Made by a program: the position numbers and the translations under genes | Notes under the pieces: model-generated | Told to the model about the DNA's origin: nothing | The model's database searches: none | The model's input: only the letters and a program-made list of their open reading frames with translations | Assembly: GCA_902491915.1 (NCBI GenBank) | Contig: CABUJL010000079.1 | Span: forward strand, 1-8,418 | Direction: 5' to 3' | Length of the DNA: 8,418 nucleotides | From: an uncultured Collinsella sp. | GTDB lineage: Bacteria > Actinomycetota > Coriobacteriia > Coriobacteriales > Coriobacteriaceae | In this document: positions 1-6,941 of the stretch, piece after piece | Layout: each line of letters begins with the position of its first letter | Numbering within the stretch: the first letter of the stretch is position 1

Positions 1-472
1 AATACGCAATGGCAAATGGCTTTAAAAACTCGGAAGGCTGGAACTGAATACCGGCGATGTTAAGCCAGCGCGTGGCGCCACGGCTGCCGCTGCCCACCAA
101 GAACACCAGAAACAGTAGCCCTATCATGCCTATGAGGAAGATCCTGAGCACATCCTCCCCAAACCAGCTGTCCGGAAAAACGCGCACGATGGCAATCAGT
201 GCCAGAACACCGACCACGGCAAACGCGGCCTGTCGACCCAGAAAAAACGTCGCCGAGCCATTCTCGTGCAGCGCCTCGACCGAAGACGCCGAGTACACCA
301 TCAGCAGGCCAAAGCATACCAAGGTAAACAAGCAGGCCATGAATATCAAACGGGGGCGCATGATACGGGCGGGAACGCCGGCAATATAGCGTTCGCTAAA
401 CGACTGCCCGCCGCGGCTGGAACGCGGTGTGATGCGCCGTGAGGAAGCACGGTCCGAGTCGGGCCTCCTCAT
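1..472 (-). CDS. ftsW: FtsW, SEDS-family septal peptidoglycan polymerase (5' part, runs off the left edge)
   Basis: Only the first 157 codons are present. FtsW polymerises lipid II into glycan strands at the division septum together with its partner class B PBP. Visible are a basic Arg/Ser-rich cytoplasmic tail (residues 1-40), then hydrophobic segments at about 41-60, 82-98 and 109-127. The family signature follows: GSRGATRWLNI (129-139) and QPSEFLK (145-151), the conserved block after the third or fourth membrane segment. The motif and its place after murD favour FtsW over RodA. Start choice is uncertain. The ATG at 472 has an AGAGGAGAG Shine-Dalgarno (486-494), but with a long spacer of 13 nt. 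An in-frame GTG at 499, preceded by GGGG, would add nine residues and leave only 8 nt after murD. The remainder of the protein, including its other membrane segments, lies outside the window. Confidence 0.93.
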   Translation of the reverse strand, partial: MRRPDSDRASSRRITPRSSRGGQSFSERYIAGVPARIMRPRLIFMACLFTLVCFGLLMVYSASSVEALHENGSATFFLGRQAAFAVVGVLALIAIVRVFPDSWFGEDVLRIFLIGMIGLLFLVFLVGSGSRGATRWLNIAGIQFQPSEFLKPFAIAY

Positions 473-507
473 ACCTTGTCGGGGGCTCTCCTCTCTCACC
501 GCAACCC

Positions 508-1914
508 CTATTCCATTTGTGATTTCGCTGCAGCGGCAAGCTGAGCCACGTAGTCCTTAAACACGCGGCCGCGCTCCTCATAGCCCGAGAACTCATCGAA
601 CGAAGAGCAGGCAGGAGAAAGTAAGATCACGTCACCACGGCTCGAAAGCGAACGGGCAACGTCAACGGCGTCGCGCAGGTCATCCGCCTGGGCGATATCC
701 ACATCGCCATCGACATCGGCCTCGTCCATAGCGGCGGTGAAGCGCTCGCGCGCATCGCCAAAGCAGACGACCGAGCGCACGTTGTCCATAACGACGCGCG
801 CGAAGTCCGTGAGCGGCGTGCCCTTATCGTGGCCGCCGAGCAGCAAGATCACATCGTCATCGGGAAATGCCGTCAGCGCCTTCTCGACCGCATCGGTGTT
901 GGTCGCCTTGGAATCGTTGACGTAGCGCACGCCGTCAATCTCGCCACACGGCTCCACGCGGTGCTCGAGCGGCTGGAACGAGGCAAGACCGCGGCAGACA
1001 CCATCGACATCGGCACCGACAGCCAAGGCAGCCGTGGCAGCGCACAGGGCATTGATAACATTGTGATGGCCCGAGATCTTGAGCTCGGATGTAGCGATGA
1101 GCGGGGTCTCGACACCCTTCAGACGCACGATCATCTTGCCGTCGCGCACAAAGGCGGCATCCTCGCCCTCAGGCTCGTCAAAGGCAACCTTGCAGATGCG
1201 ACGACCCGGCGTATAGATGTACTCATCGAACTCGTGAATGCCGGCGTCTTCGACGTCGACAACCACCAGATCGTCATCGACCATATTGTCAAACAGTTTG
1301 ATCTTGGCAAGTGCATAGTTCTTATGGCTCTTATGCCAGCCCAAGTGGTCGGGAGTGATGTTGAGCAACACCGCCACGCGGGGGTGGAGCTCGGTTGTCG
1401 TAGCAATCTGATAGCTCGAGAGCTCAGCCACAAACCACTCGTTGTGGGCTCGGCCGTCAATCTCGTTGACCGGCGGCTCGCCGATGTTGCCGACAGCAAC
1501 GCTGGCCTCGCCGGCAGCCTTAAGCAGATAATCAGCCAGCGACGTGGTGGTCGTCTTGCCGTTGGTGCCCGTGATGGCAATCCAGTTATCGGGCGACAGG
1601 CGATAGGCAAACTCGGGCTCACCCATAATCTGGGCGGCACGCTCGCGCCCGGCCTTAAAGAAGCCCGAGAACTCCGAGATGCCCGGGCACGTCACGCATA
1701 CGTCATAGGCGCCCTCGACCTGTTCGGTCCCATAGACAAACGACGCACCAGCAGCCTCGAGCGCACGCGTGGCGTCATTGGGCTCAGAGGTGCCACCGCC
1801 ATACACGGTAACGGCACTTACGCGCTCGGGATGTGCCAGCGCCCAGCGGGCGACATCGAGACCGGATTTGCCCTGACCCAAAACGAGCAGGCTAAAGACA
1901 TCAGCAAGAGGCAT
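508..1914 (-). CDS. murD: MurD, UDP-N-acetylmuramoyl-L-alanine:D-glutamate ligase
   Basis: Cytoplasmic ATP-dependent ligase that adds D-Glu to UDP-MurNAc-L-Ala. The 468 residues are slightly longer than E. coli MurD (438). The three-domain Mur ligase layout is clear. An N-terminal Rossmann-like domain carries LLVLGQGKSGLD (9-20). The central ATPase has P-loop GTNGKTTT (116-123), ELSSYQ (164-169), NITPDHLG (185-192) and Lys204, which aligns by eye with the carbamylated lysine of the family. HNVINAL (284-290) and EHRVE (317-321) lead to the C-terminal domain with NDSKATN (333-339), GGHDKG (360-365) and a closing SPACSSFDEF block near 434-443. SSYQ, NDSKATN and SPACSSFD distinguish MurD from MurC, MurE and MurF. 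The loop after strand 2 of domain 1 (VYGGGTSE, 37-44) lacks the usual Asp-Thr/Ser of the uracil pocket. The gene begins 9 nt after mraY with only a weak Shine-Dalgarno, so translational coupling is likely. Confidence 0.97.
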   Translation of the reverse strand: MPLADVFSLLVLGQGKSGLDVARWALAHPERVSAVTVYGGGTSEPNDATRALEAAGASFVYGTEQVEGAYDVCVTCPGISEFSGFFKAGRERAAQIMGEPEFAYRLSPDNWIAITGTNGKTTTTSLADYLLKAAGEASVAVGNIGEPPVNEIDGRAHNEWFVAELSSYQIATTTELHPRVAVLLNITPDHLGWHKSHKNYALAKIKLFDNMVDDDLVVVDVEDAGIHEFDEYIYTPGRRICKVAFDEPEGEDAAFVRDGKMIVRLKGVETPLIATSELKISGHHNVINALCAATAALAVGADVDGVCRGLASFQPLEHRVEPCGEIDGVRYVNDSKATNTDAVEKALTAFPDDDVILLLGGHDKGTPLTDFARVVMDNVRSVVCFGDARERFTAAMDEADVDGDVDIAQADDLRDAVDVARSLSSRGDVILLSPACSSFDEFSGYEERGRVFKDYVAQLAAAAKSQME

Positions 1915-1923
1915 GAAAGACCA

Positions 1924-2943
1924 CTATCCCAACTGGAAGAACAGGGCAAGGCCAACGGCACCAAAGGCAGCAGCGATAATCCAAAAACGGATGACGACCT
2001 TGGTCTCGGCCCAGCCCTTCTTTTCGAAATGATGATGGATGGGCGCCATAAGGAAGACGCGCTTGTGCGTAAAGTGGAAGTAGACAACCTGAATCATGAC
2101 CGACAGGGTCTCAACGATAAACAGGCCGCCGATGATGAGGGAGACGACCTCGGTGTTGGTCATGATGGACGTGCAGGCAAACGCGGCGCCCAGGGCAAGC
2201 GAGCCGGTATCGCCCATAAAGATGCTCGCCGGATAGCAGTTGAACCACAGAAAGCCCAAGCAGGCACCGGCACACGCGGTGCAGAAGATGGACAGGTTCA
2301 CGTCTCCGTGCAAAAACGCCATGGCAGCCATGGCGAGCATGGCAATCATGGAGGTGCCGCCAGCAAGACCGTCAAGGCCATCGGTCAGGTTCACGGCATT
2401 AGAAAGACCGGCGATCATCAGCCAGCAAAAGACAATGTAGAGCCACGGGAACGAAAGGCCGCAGATGGTGGTCGAAAGCACGCCAAGGTCAATCGTCAGG
2501 CCGCCGGGAAAACGAATCTCGGGGGCGACGCCGCACCAGTTGACGGCAAGTACCGTAAAGGTGACACAGATAATGGTTAGGCCGATCATCTTGGCATGAG
2601 GCGTCAGACCGAGCGAGCGCCCATGCGTAACGGAGGTCAGGTCGTCGATCAGGCCCAGCACGCCGGTCGCCAGCGTGGCGAGCAGCACGAGCACGAGCTC
2701 GGTGGTGAGCTTGCCCATCAGCAGGCAGGTCAGCGAAATCGCGACGAGAATGACAACGCCACCCATGGTGGGCGTTCCCTGCTTAACCAAATGACGCTTG
2801 GGGCCGTCGGCACGAACCTGCTGGCCGATACCCTCGACCTTAAGTAGCTTGATCCACCACGGCATGAGCAGCAGCGCAATGGCAGCGGCGATGCCAAGCC
2901 CCAAAAAAGCCTGATACGTTGGATACGAGGGATTGCCGAACAT
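1924..2943 (-). CDS. mraY: MraY, phospho-N-acetylmuramoyl-pentapeptide-transferase
   Basis: Polytopic inner-membrane enzyme that transfers phospho-MurNAc-pentapeptide from UDP to undecaprenyl phosphate, giving lipid I, the first membrane step of peptidoglycan synthesis. The 339 residues are somewhat shorter than the 360 of E. coli MraY. Motifs in order: KQGTPTMGG (54-62); the Asp-Asp pair 100-101 in LIDDLTSV, which binds Mg and substrate; NAVNLTDGLDGLA (182-194); FMGDTGSLALG (242-252); and the catalytic histidine cluster PIHHHFE (301-307), which separates MraY from WecA/TagO relatives. Many hydrophobic stretches (for example 12-30, 64-75, 81-97, 119-135, 165-180, 265-290 and 319-337) fit the ten-helix fold. 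The ATG lies only 3 nt after the murF stop codon, so the two are almost certainly translated in a coupled way. A GGAAGG ribosome site lies inside the end of murF, with a long spacer. Confidence 0.97.
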   Translation of the reverse strand: MFGNPSYPTYQAFLGLGIAAAIALLLMPWWIKLLKVEGIGQQVRADGPKRHLVKQGTPTMGGVVILVAISLTCLLMGKLTTELVLVLLATLATGVLGLIDDLTSVTHGRSLGLTPHAKMIGLTIICVTFTVLAVNWCGVAPEIRFPGGLTIDLGVLSTTICGLSFPWLYIVFCWLMIAGLSNAVNLTDGLDGLAGGTSMIAMLAMAAMAFLHGDVNLSIFCTACAGACLGFLWFNCYPASIFMGDTGSLALGAAFACTSIMTNTEVVSLIIGGLFIVETLSVMIQVVYFHFTHKRVFLMAPIHHHFEKKGWAETKVVIRFWIIAAAFGAVGLALFFQLG

Positions 2944-2946
2944 GGG

Positions 2947-4371
2947 CTAGCACACACCTTCCACAAAGCGGTCGAGCTCAACAAAGCGGGAACCCTTGAC
3001 CAGTACAACATCATGTTTTTCAAGCGCGCCGCCCATGCGGTCGAGCACCTGCTGATAATCGGAGAACACCTGGATGCGGTCCTCGTCCATGCCCATCATG
3101 CGCGCGGCATCGGCCATAAGCTGGGCCAGCTCACCACCCACGCACGCCAGCATGTCGAGCTTCTTGGCGGCGGCATAGGCGCCCACGAGCTCATGCATGC
3201 GAGGAGCCTCATCGCCCATCTCGCCCATCTCGCCCAGGATCGCCATGCGAGACCCCGTGCACGAAAGCGAGCACAGCAGATCGAGACCAGCAGCCATGGA
3301 TTCGGCGCTGGCGTTATAGGAATCGTCGATGACGCGGGCACCGCTCTTGGCGCGCTTGATCTCCTGGCGGTGCCCGGTGATCGTGAGGCCCCTAAAGGCA
3401 GCATCGATCTGCTCGGGCGTCACGCCCAGGCGATAGGCAACTGCGGCGGCCTTAACGGCATTTGGGACGGACTGCACGCCGGGGATGGCAAGCATGGTAT
3501 CGGTCGTCTCACCCTGGCCAAAATCGAGCGTAAAGACCGGACGGCCCTCGTCATCAACACGAATGTCGCGGGCACGGACCTCATCATCGTCCGAGACGCC
3601 GGCCAGCATCACATCGATACCAGCAGGCTGGGCGAACGTATCGCGAATGAACGGCGTAAAGTCGTCCTCACCGCCCAAAACCAGCAGCGGCAAGAAGTCG
3701 CCGGCGGCGCACATACCCTGGACAATCTCGGCCTTAGCGCGGGCGATGTTCTCGCGGCTGCCCAAAATGCCGATGTGAGAGGTACCAATCTTGCTCACGA
3801 TGGCAAGGTTGGGATTGGCGGACTGGGACAGGCGCTCAATCTCGTGGAAATGGTTCATGCCCATCTCGAGCACCAGGACCTCGGTATCGGCCGGAGCGGA
3901 AAGCACCGTGAGCGGCATGCCGATCAGGTTATTGAAATTGCCCTTGGTGGCCCAGACACGATAGCGCTTGGCGAGCACGGCGGCGAGCACGTCCTTGGTC
4001 GTCGTCTTGCCGATGGAACCGGTAATACCAACGACCAGGCAGCCAAGCTCCAGGCGATACGTGTGCGCCAAACGCAGCAGAAACTCCTCGGGATCATCGG
4101 TCAGCAGGATGGCGCACCCCTTGTCCTGCGCCAGCGAGACCAGCTCGGCCTCGGGCTCACGCGTCATCACGACGGCGCCGGCACCCGACTGGACGGCACG
4201 GGAAGCAAAATCATTGCCGTCGACGTTTTCACCGGGAAAGGCGACGAAAATCGTCCCTTCCTCGACCTGGCGCGAGTCGATAACGCACCCGCGGCATACC
4301 CGATCGGCTTCTCCCGTCACGGTTCGGGCCCCTGTTGCGGCCGCGAGGTTGTTGACGGCGATCTCTATCAT
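2947..4371 (-). CDS. murF: MurF, UDP-MurNAc-tripeptide:D-alanyl-D-alanine ligase
   Basis: Cytoplasmic ATP-dependent ligase that adds D-Ala-D-Ala to UDP-MurNAc-tripeptide to complete the pentapeptide precursor used by MraY. The 474 residues match the family length. Domain 1 (about 1-108) contains IDSRQVEEGTIFVAFPGENVDG-type sequence from residue 31, typical of MurE/MurF. The ATPase has P-loop GITGSIGKTTT (115-125), GNFNNLIG (144-151), EMGM (169-172), KIGTSHIG (194-201) and VPNAVKAA (302-309). The C-terminal domain has DDSYNAS (349-355), LGEMGEMG (379-386) and VKGSRFVELD (458-467). NNLIG, DSYNAS and the final KGSR identify MurF rather than MurE. The start is well supported by AGGGGAG (4377-4383), 5 nt before the ATG. 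It is preceded by 126 nt of non-coding DNA and followed by mraY after 3 nt, so it looks like the first gene of a tightly packed murF-mraY-murD-ftsW block. Confidence 0.97.
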   Translation of the reverse strand: MIEIAVNNLAAATGARTVTGEADRVCRGCVIDSRQVEEGTIFVAFPGENVDGNDFASRAVQSGAGAVVMTREPEAELVSLAQDKGCAILLTDDPEEFLLRLAHTYRLELGCLVVGITGSIGKTTTKDVLAAVLAKRYRVWATKGNFNNLIGMPLTVLSAPADTEVLVLEMGMNHFHEIERLSQSANPNLAIVSKIGTSHIGILGSRENIARAKAEIVQGMCAAGDFLPLLVLGGEDDFTPFIRDTFAQPAGIDVMLAGVSDDDEVRARDIRVDDEGRPVFTLDFGQGETTDTMLAIPGVQSVPNAVKAAAVAYRLGVTPEQIDAAFRGLTITGHRQEIKRAKSGARVIDDSYNASAESMAAGLDLLCSLSCTGSRMAILGEMGEMGDEAPRMHELVGAYAAAKKLDMLACVGGELAQLMADAARMMGMDEDRIQVFSDYQQVLDRMGGALEKHDVVLVKGSRFVELDRFVEGVC

Positions 4372-4376
4372 TGCAG

Positions 4377-4383
4377 CTCCCCT
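4377..4383 (-). promoter_or_regulatory. Ribosome binding site of murF
   Basis: AGGGGAG on the minus strand with a 5-nt spacer to the ATG at 4371. It is one of the strongest sites in the window and fits independent translation initiation after the gap. Confidence 0.8.
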
Positions 4384-4408
4384 GTAAACCTAATAATGCT
4401 ATCGGCGT

Positions 4409-4414
4409 ATTGTA
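4409..4414 (-). promoter_or_regulatory. Possible -10 element of an internal promoter for murF-mraY-murD-ftsW
   Basis: On the minus strand this reads TACAAT, five of six matches to the sigma-A TATAAT consensus. A transcript from it would start near 4402 and have a leader of about 30 nt before murF, enough to contain the AGGGGAG site. No good -35 is present: at 17 nt spacing the hexamer is ACCACG (4432-4437). It is therefore either a weak or activator-dependent promoter, or a chance match. Confidence 0.35.
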
Positions 4415-4425
4415 TCCCAGCGCCG

Positions 4426-4449
4426 CACATGCGTGGTGCAGGGCATGTG
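4426..4449. repeat. Perfect inverted repeat, 7-bp arms, upstream of murF
   Basis: CACATGC (4426-4432) and GCATGTG (4443-4449) are exact inverted copies separated by 10 nt. The spacing between arm centres is 17 bp, about one and a half helical turns. The repeat lies directly upstream of the possible -10 element and covers the -35 position, as an operator would. No T-run follows on either strand, so it is not an obvious intrinsic terminator. Confidence 0.7.
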
Positions 4450-4497
4450 AACACCCTCATATGGGACAACAAACAACGCCCCAAAGATTGTAACCCC

Positions 4498-6363
4498 CTA
4501 CTTCGTGTGCGGGATACCCAGCACGTCGAGCGCGTTGGCCATAATGGACTGGAACGGCACCGCAGCGGCATCTGAACCGCTCGGCGTTCCGTCGAGCGTG
4601 ATATAGCACAGCACTTTGGGCGATTGTGCCGGTGCAAAGCCCATAAAGGACGACATGTAGTTCTCCTTGAGGTAGCCGCCGTTCTCGTCGGCACGTTCGG
4701 CCGTACCGGTCTTACCCGCCACGTCATAGCCGTCAACCGCGCCGCCAACGCCCGTACCCTCGGACACGACCGTCTGCATGCACGATGTCACCTGGGATGC
4801 GGCATCCTCAGAAATCGCGCGCTCGCCTTCGCCCCAGTCCTTCTCGTCGCCCTTGCTGGACTTATAGAAGTGCGGTGTCATCATCACGCCGCCGTTGGCG
4901 ATGCCGCCCACGGCACGTGCGATCTCAATTGGCGAGACGGACAGTGCCTGTCCAAAGCTCATCGAGCCCAGCGTGGCGCCGTCATACTGGTCACGCTCCT
5001 TGACGATACCCAGGCTCTCGCCCGGAAAATCGACACCCGAGCTGTGACCGATGCCCCACTTGTCCACATAGGCGGCAAAGTCGTCGGCACCGATCTTGCG
5101 CCCCACTAGGACAAAGCCCACATTGGACGAACGGCGCATCATCTCGCGCACATCCATGGTCATGGCATAGTCGCGCTTGTCGGCATCGGTGACGGTATCG
5201 TCGCCCACCTTGATGCTCGCCGGCACCTCAAACGACGTACTCGATCGCACGACACCCAAGTCGAAGCCGGCACCGGCCACGAGCGTCTTAAAGACCGAGC
5301 CGGGCTCGTAGGCGTCAGTGACCAGGCGCAGGTTCATATCCTCGGTCTTGGCGTTCTCCAGATCGGTCTGGTCGTAAGTCGGGTACGAGCAGGCTGCCAA
5401 GATCTCGCCTGTCGTAGGATCGGTGACCAGCGCCGAGCCGTTCTTGGCCTTTGTCTTCTCGACAGCCTCTGCCAGGGCATCCTCGGCCGCACGCTGGATA
5501 TTGACGTCGAGCGTCGTCACGATATCAACGCCGTCGACCGCAGCCACCTTTTTATAGGCACCGCCCGCGATATAGCTGCCGTCCCTCGCGCGCTCGCGTA
5601 CGAGAGAACCGTTCGTGCCGGTCAGAAGCTTGTTGTATTGCTTTTCGAGACCCGTCAAGCCGTCGTTGTCTACATTCACTACACCCAGCACCTGCGATGC
5701 CAGATTGCCGTATGGATATACACGCTTCATGGCCTGCTCAAAAAGCACGCCGGGCAGGTTCTTCTTCTCCAGCGCCGCAACATCGTCTTCGTCCACCTGA
5801 CGCTTGATATACACCCAGGTTCCATCGGACTCGACGAGCTTGCGGCAGGTCTTTTTATCGATTCCAGTTGCCTTGACCAGCGCCGACACCGTCTTGTCAA
5901 CATCCTCGACAAGCTGCGGGTTCACGGCGATGTTGCGACATTCGACCGACGACGCCAACACGTTGCCGTTGCGGTCGTAGATGGTGCCGCGTTTGGCATA
6001 GAGGGTCTGCGCAAGCAGGCGGCGCGCATCGGCACGCTCGCGCAGTTTATCGGCTTCGACAATTTGATAGTCGGCAAGGCGAAAGACGCCCAAGCCCAAG
6101 CCAAGCCCGATGAAGCCCATGACGGCTTTGCGGCGAGGCAGAGGTGCGCCTGTGAGCCATTCGGTCGACGAACTCTTGCGCGACCTGGTGTTATGCACTT
6201 GAGGGCCGCCCGAGCCGCGAAGTCGCGACGCCGGGTCGTTGCCACGGGACTGCCCGGCGTTGTAAGATTGCCGACCCGTTCCTTGATAACCAGAACGTCC
6301 CCGCGACGAGGGACGTCCAGAACCGCGGCCCCCATCGGAACCGCGGCGATAGTCATTTGTCAT
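4498..6363 (-). CDS. ftsI: FtsI-type class B penicillin-binding protein (septal peptidoglycan transpeptidase)
   Basis: Membrane-anchored DD-transpeptidase that cross-links septal peptidoglycan as partner of FtsW. It has 621 residues. Residues 1-80 are a cytoplasmic, Arg/Gly/Ser-rich low-complexity tail. One membrane segment lies at about 81-97. The pedestal or dimerisation domain starts at RGTIYDRNG (125-133). The transpeptidase domain has all three active-site motifs: SVFK (356-359, nucleophile Ser356), SSN (412-414) and KTGT (551-554). It ends soon after the transpeptidase fold with no PASTA repeats, unlike many Firmicute PBPs and SpoVD. Position between an ftsL-like gene and the mur genes supports the septal protein rather than the elongation PBP. 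The ATG follows the upstream stop codon by 17 nt with only a weak Shine-Dalgarno, so the start could differ slightly. In many genomes murE follows this gene directly; here it does not. Confidence 0.95.
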   Translation of the reverse strand: MTNDYRRGSDGGRGSGRPSSRGRSGYQGTGRQSYNAGQSRGNDPASRLRGSGGPQVHNTRSRKSSSTEWLTGAPLPRRKAVMGFIGLGLGLGVFRLADYQIVEADKLRERADARRLLAQTLYAKRGTIYDRNGNVLASSVECRNIAVNPQLVEDVDKTVSALVKATGIDKKTCRKLVESDGTWVYIKRQVDEDDVAALEKKNLPGVLFEQAMKRVYPYGNLASQVLGVVNVDNDGLTGLEKQYNKLLTGTNGSLVRERARDGSYIAGGAYKKVAAVDGVDIVTTLDVNIQRAAEDALAEAVEKTKAKNGSALVTDPTTGEILAACSYPTYDQTDLENAKTEDMNLRLVTDAYEPGSVFKTLVAGAGFDLGVVRSSTSFEVPASIKVGDDTVTDADKRDYAMTMDVREMMRRSSNVGFVLVGRKIGADDFAAYVDKWGIGHSSGVDFPGESLGIVKERDQYDGATLGSMSFGQALSVSPIEIARAVGGIANGGVMMTPHFYKSSKGDEKDWGEGERAISEDAASQVTSCMQTVVSEGTGVGGAVDGYDVAGKTGTAERADENGGYLKENYMSSFMGFAPAQSPKVLCYITLDGTPSGSDAAAVPFQSIMANALDVLGIPHTK

Positions 6364-6380
6364 ACTCAGCTACCGTCTTG

Positions 6381-6851
6381 CTACTGAGCGGTCGCGGTCG
6401 CGTTGGCGCCCGCGGCTGCATCCTGCGAAAAGTCAAGTGTAACGCTCTCGCTGGGCTCCACCATGCCATAAGCGCCCGCAAGGTCGCGAATGCGCGTGTC
6501 GGCGCCATAGACCGAATGCATGACCTCCAGGTCGGAGCTCTCATCGGTCGCCTTTTCGAGCGTGTTGGTAAGCTCGGCGTTGCTGTTGAGCACCTGGGCC
6601 GTAACGCCGGCGAGTGCCACGCGGGCGACGCCGATCGTCATGAAGATAGCCGCAATGATGCAAAACGTTTTAAGAACGCTCATGAAAACCGGGCTTACCG
6701 CCTGGTTTGCCTGACGGCCCGCGCCCGTGTAGACATCAAAGCGCGGCGTGCGCTGCTCACGGGGAGCAACGGGGGCCTGCGGCGTCTCACGATAGGCGGG
6801 CATGGCGTTCATATCATAGGCAAGTGCTGCGCTTGAAGTGTTGTAGCCCAT
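6381..6851 (-). CDS. ftsL: FtsL-like bitopic cell division protein
   Basis: A 156-residue single-pass membrane protein in the slot that FtsL occupies between rsmH and ftsI. The layout is a cytoplasmic N-terminus of about 54 residues (rich in Ala, Pro and Gln), one membrane helix at about 55-79, a short heptad-like stretch (about 84-112), then RIRDLAGAYGM (120-130), which resembles the conserved end of FtsL/DivIC proteins where an Arg-rich helix leads to a Leu/Tyr-Gly-Met. The tail (144-156) is low-complexity Ala/Gly/Thr. FtsL works with FtsB/DivIC and FtsQ/DivIB to activate FtsW-FtsI at the septum. FtsL sequences diverge strongly, so this call rests on topology, size and position more than on identity. 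A GGGAGG ribosome site (6861-6866) lies 9 nt before the ATG. Confidence 0.75.
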   Translation of the reverse strand: MGYNTSSAALAYDMNAMPAYRETPQAPVAPREQRTPRFDVYTGAGRQANQAVSPVFMSVLKTFCIIAAIFMTIGVARVALAGVTAQVLNSNAELTNTLEKATDESSDLEVMHSVYGADTRIRDLAGAYGMVEPSESVTLDFSQDAAAGANATATAQ

Positions 6852-6941
6852 GATATGCCGCCTCCCATCCCGAGTACGTTGGTAGTGTGTTTAAGCTTCG
6901 TTTATGGTGCGAGCGGGAGGTCCAATATCGCGCGGTCGCGC
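6852..6941 (-). other. Intergenic region rsmH-ftsL (90 nt)
   Basis: A non-coding spacer holding the GGGAGG ribosome site (6861-6866) of the ftsL-like gene, 9 nt before its ATG. The part next to rsmH is very GC-rich (GGCGCGACCGCGCG). I see no convincing promoter or terminator in it. Confidence 0.7.

Larger units (their letters stand above)
4372..4497 (-). other. Intergenic region ftsI-murF (126 nt), the longest gene-free stretch
   Basis: This is the only sizeable gap between genes in the window and sits where murE usually lies. It contains a perfect 7-bp inverted repeat, a possible -10 hexamer and the murF ribosome site. I see no coding potential and no hairpin followed by a T-run that would act as an intrinsic terminator for ftsI. 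Confidence 0.85.

Noticed and set aside
60..317. An 85-codon minus-strand frame at the left end
   Set aside because: It is a shifted frame inside ftsW. The neighbouring frame starting at 472 carries the SEDS motifs and membrane segments.
829..2580. A 583-codon open frame on the plus strand opposite murD and mraY
   Set aside because: It runs antisense across two clearly conserved genes and their junction. Its protein is rich in Gly, Arg, Asp, His and Gln with no recognisable domain, as expected from the mirror of GC-biased codons.
4426..4449. The inverted repeat after ftsI as an intrinsic terminator
   Set aside because: The stem is only 7 bp with a 10-nt loop, and neither side is followed by a T-run.
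4487..4492. A second TACAAT on the minus strand just after the ftsI stop codon
   Set aside because: The hexamer 17 nt upstream (ATCCCG) is nothing like a -35 and lies inside ftsI. It was judged a chance match, weaker than the one at 4409-4414.
3013..4575. A 520-codon open frame on the plus strand opposite murF
   Set aside because: It is the antisense mirror of murF and also crosses the intergenic gap. It has no domain, and its composition is typical of a shadow frame in GC-rich DNA.
5638..6387. A 249-codon open frame on the plus strand opposite the 5' part of ftsI
   Set aside because: It is antisense to a well-supported PBP gene and has no recognisable motif or operon context.
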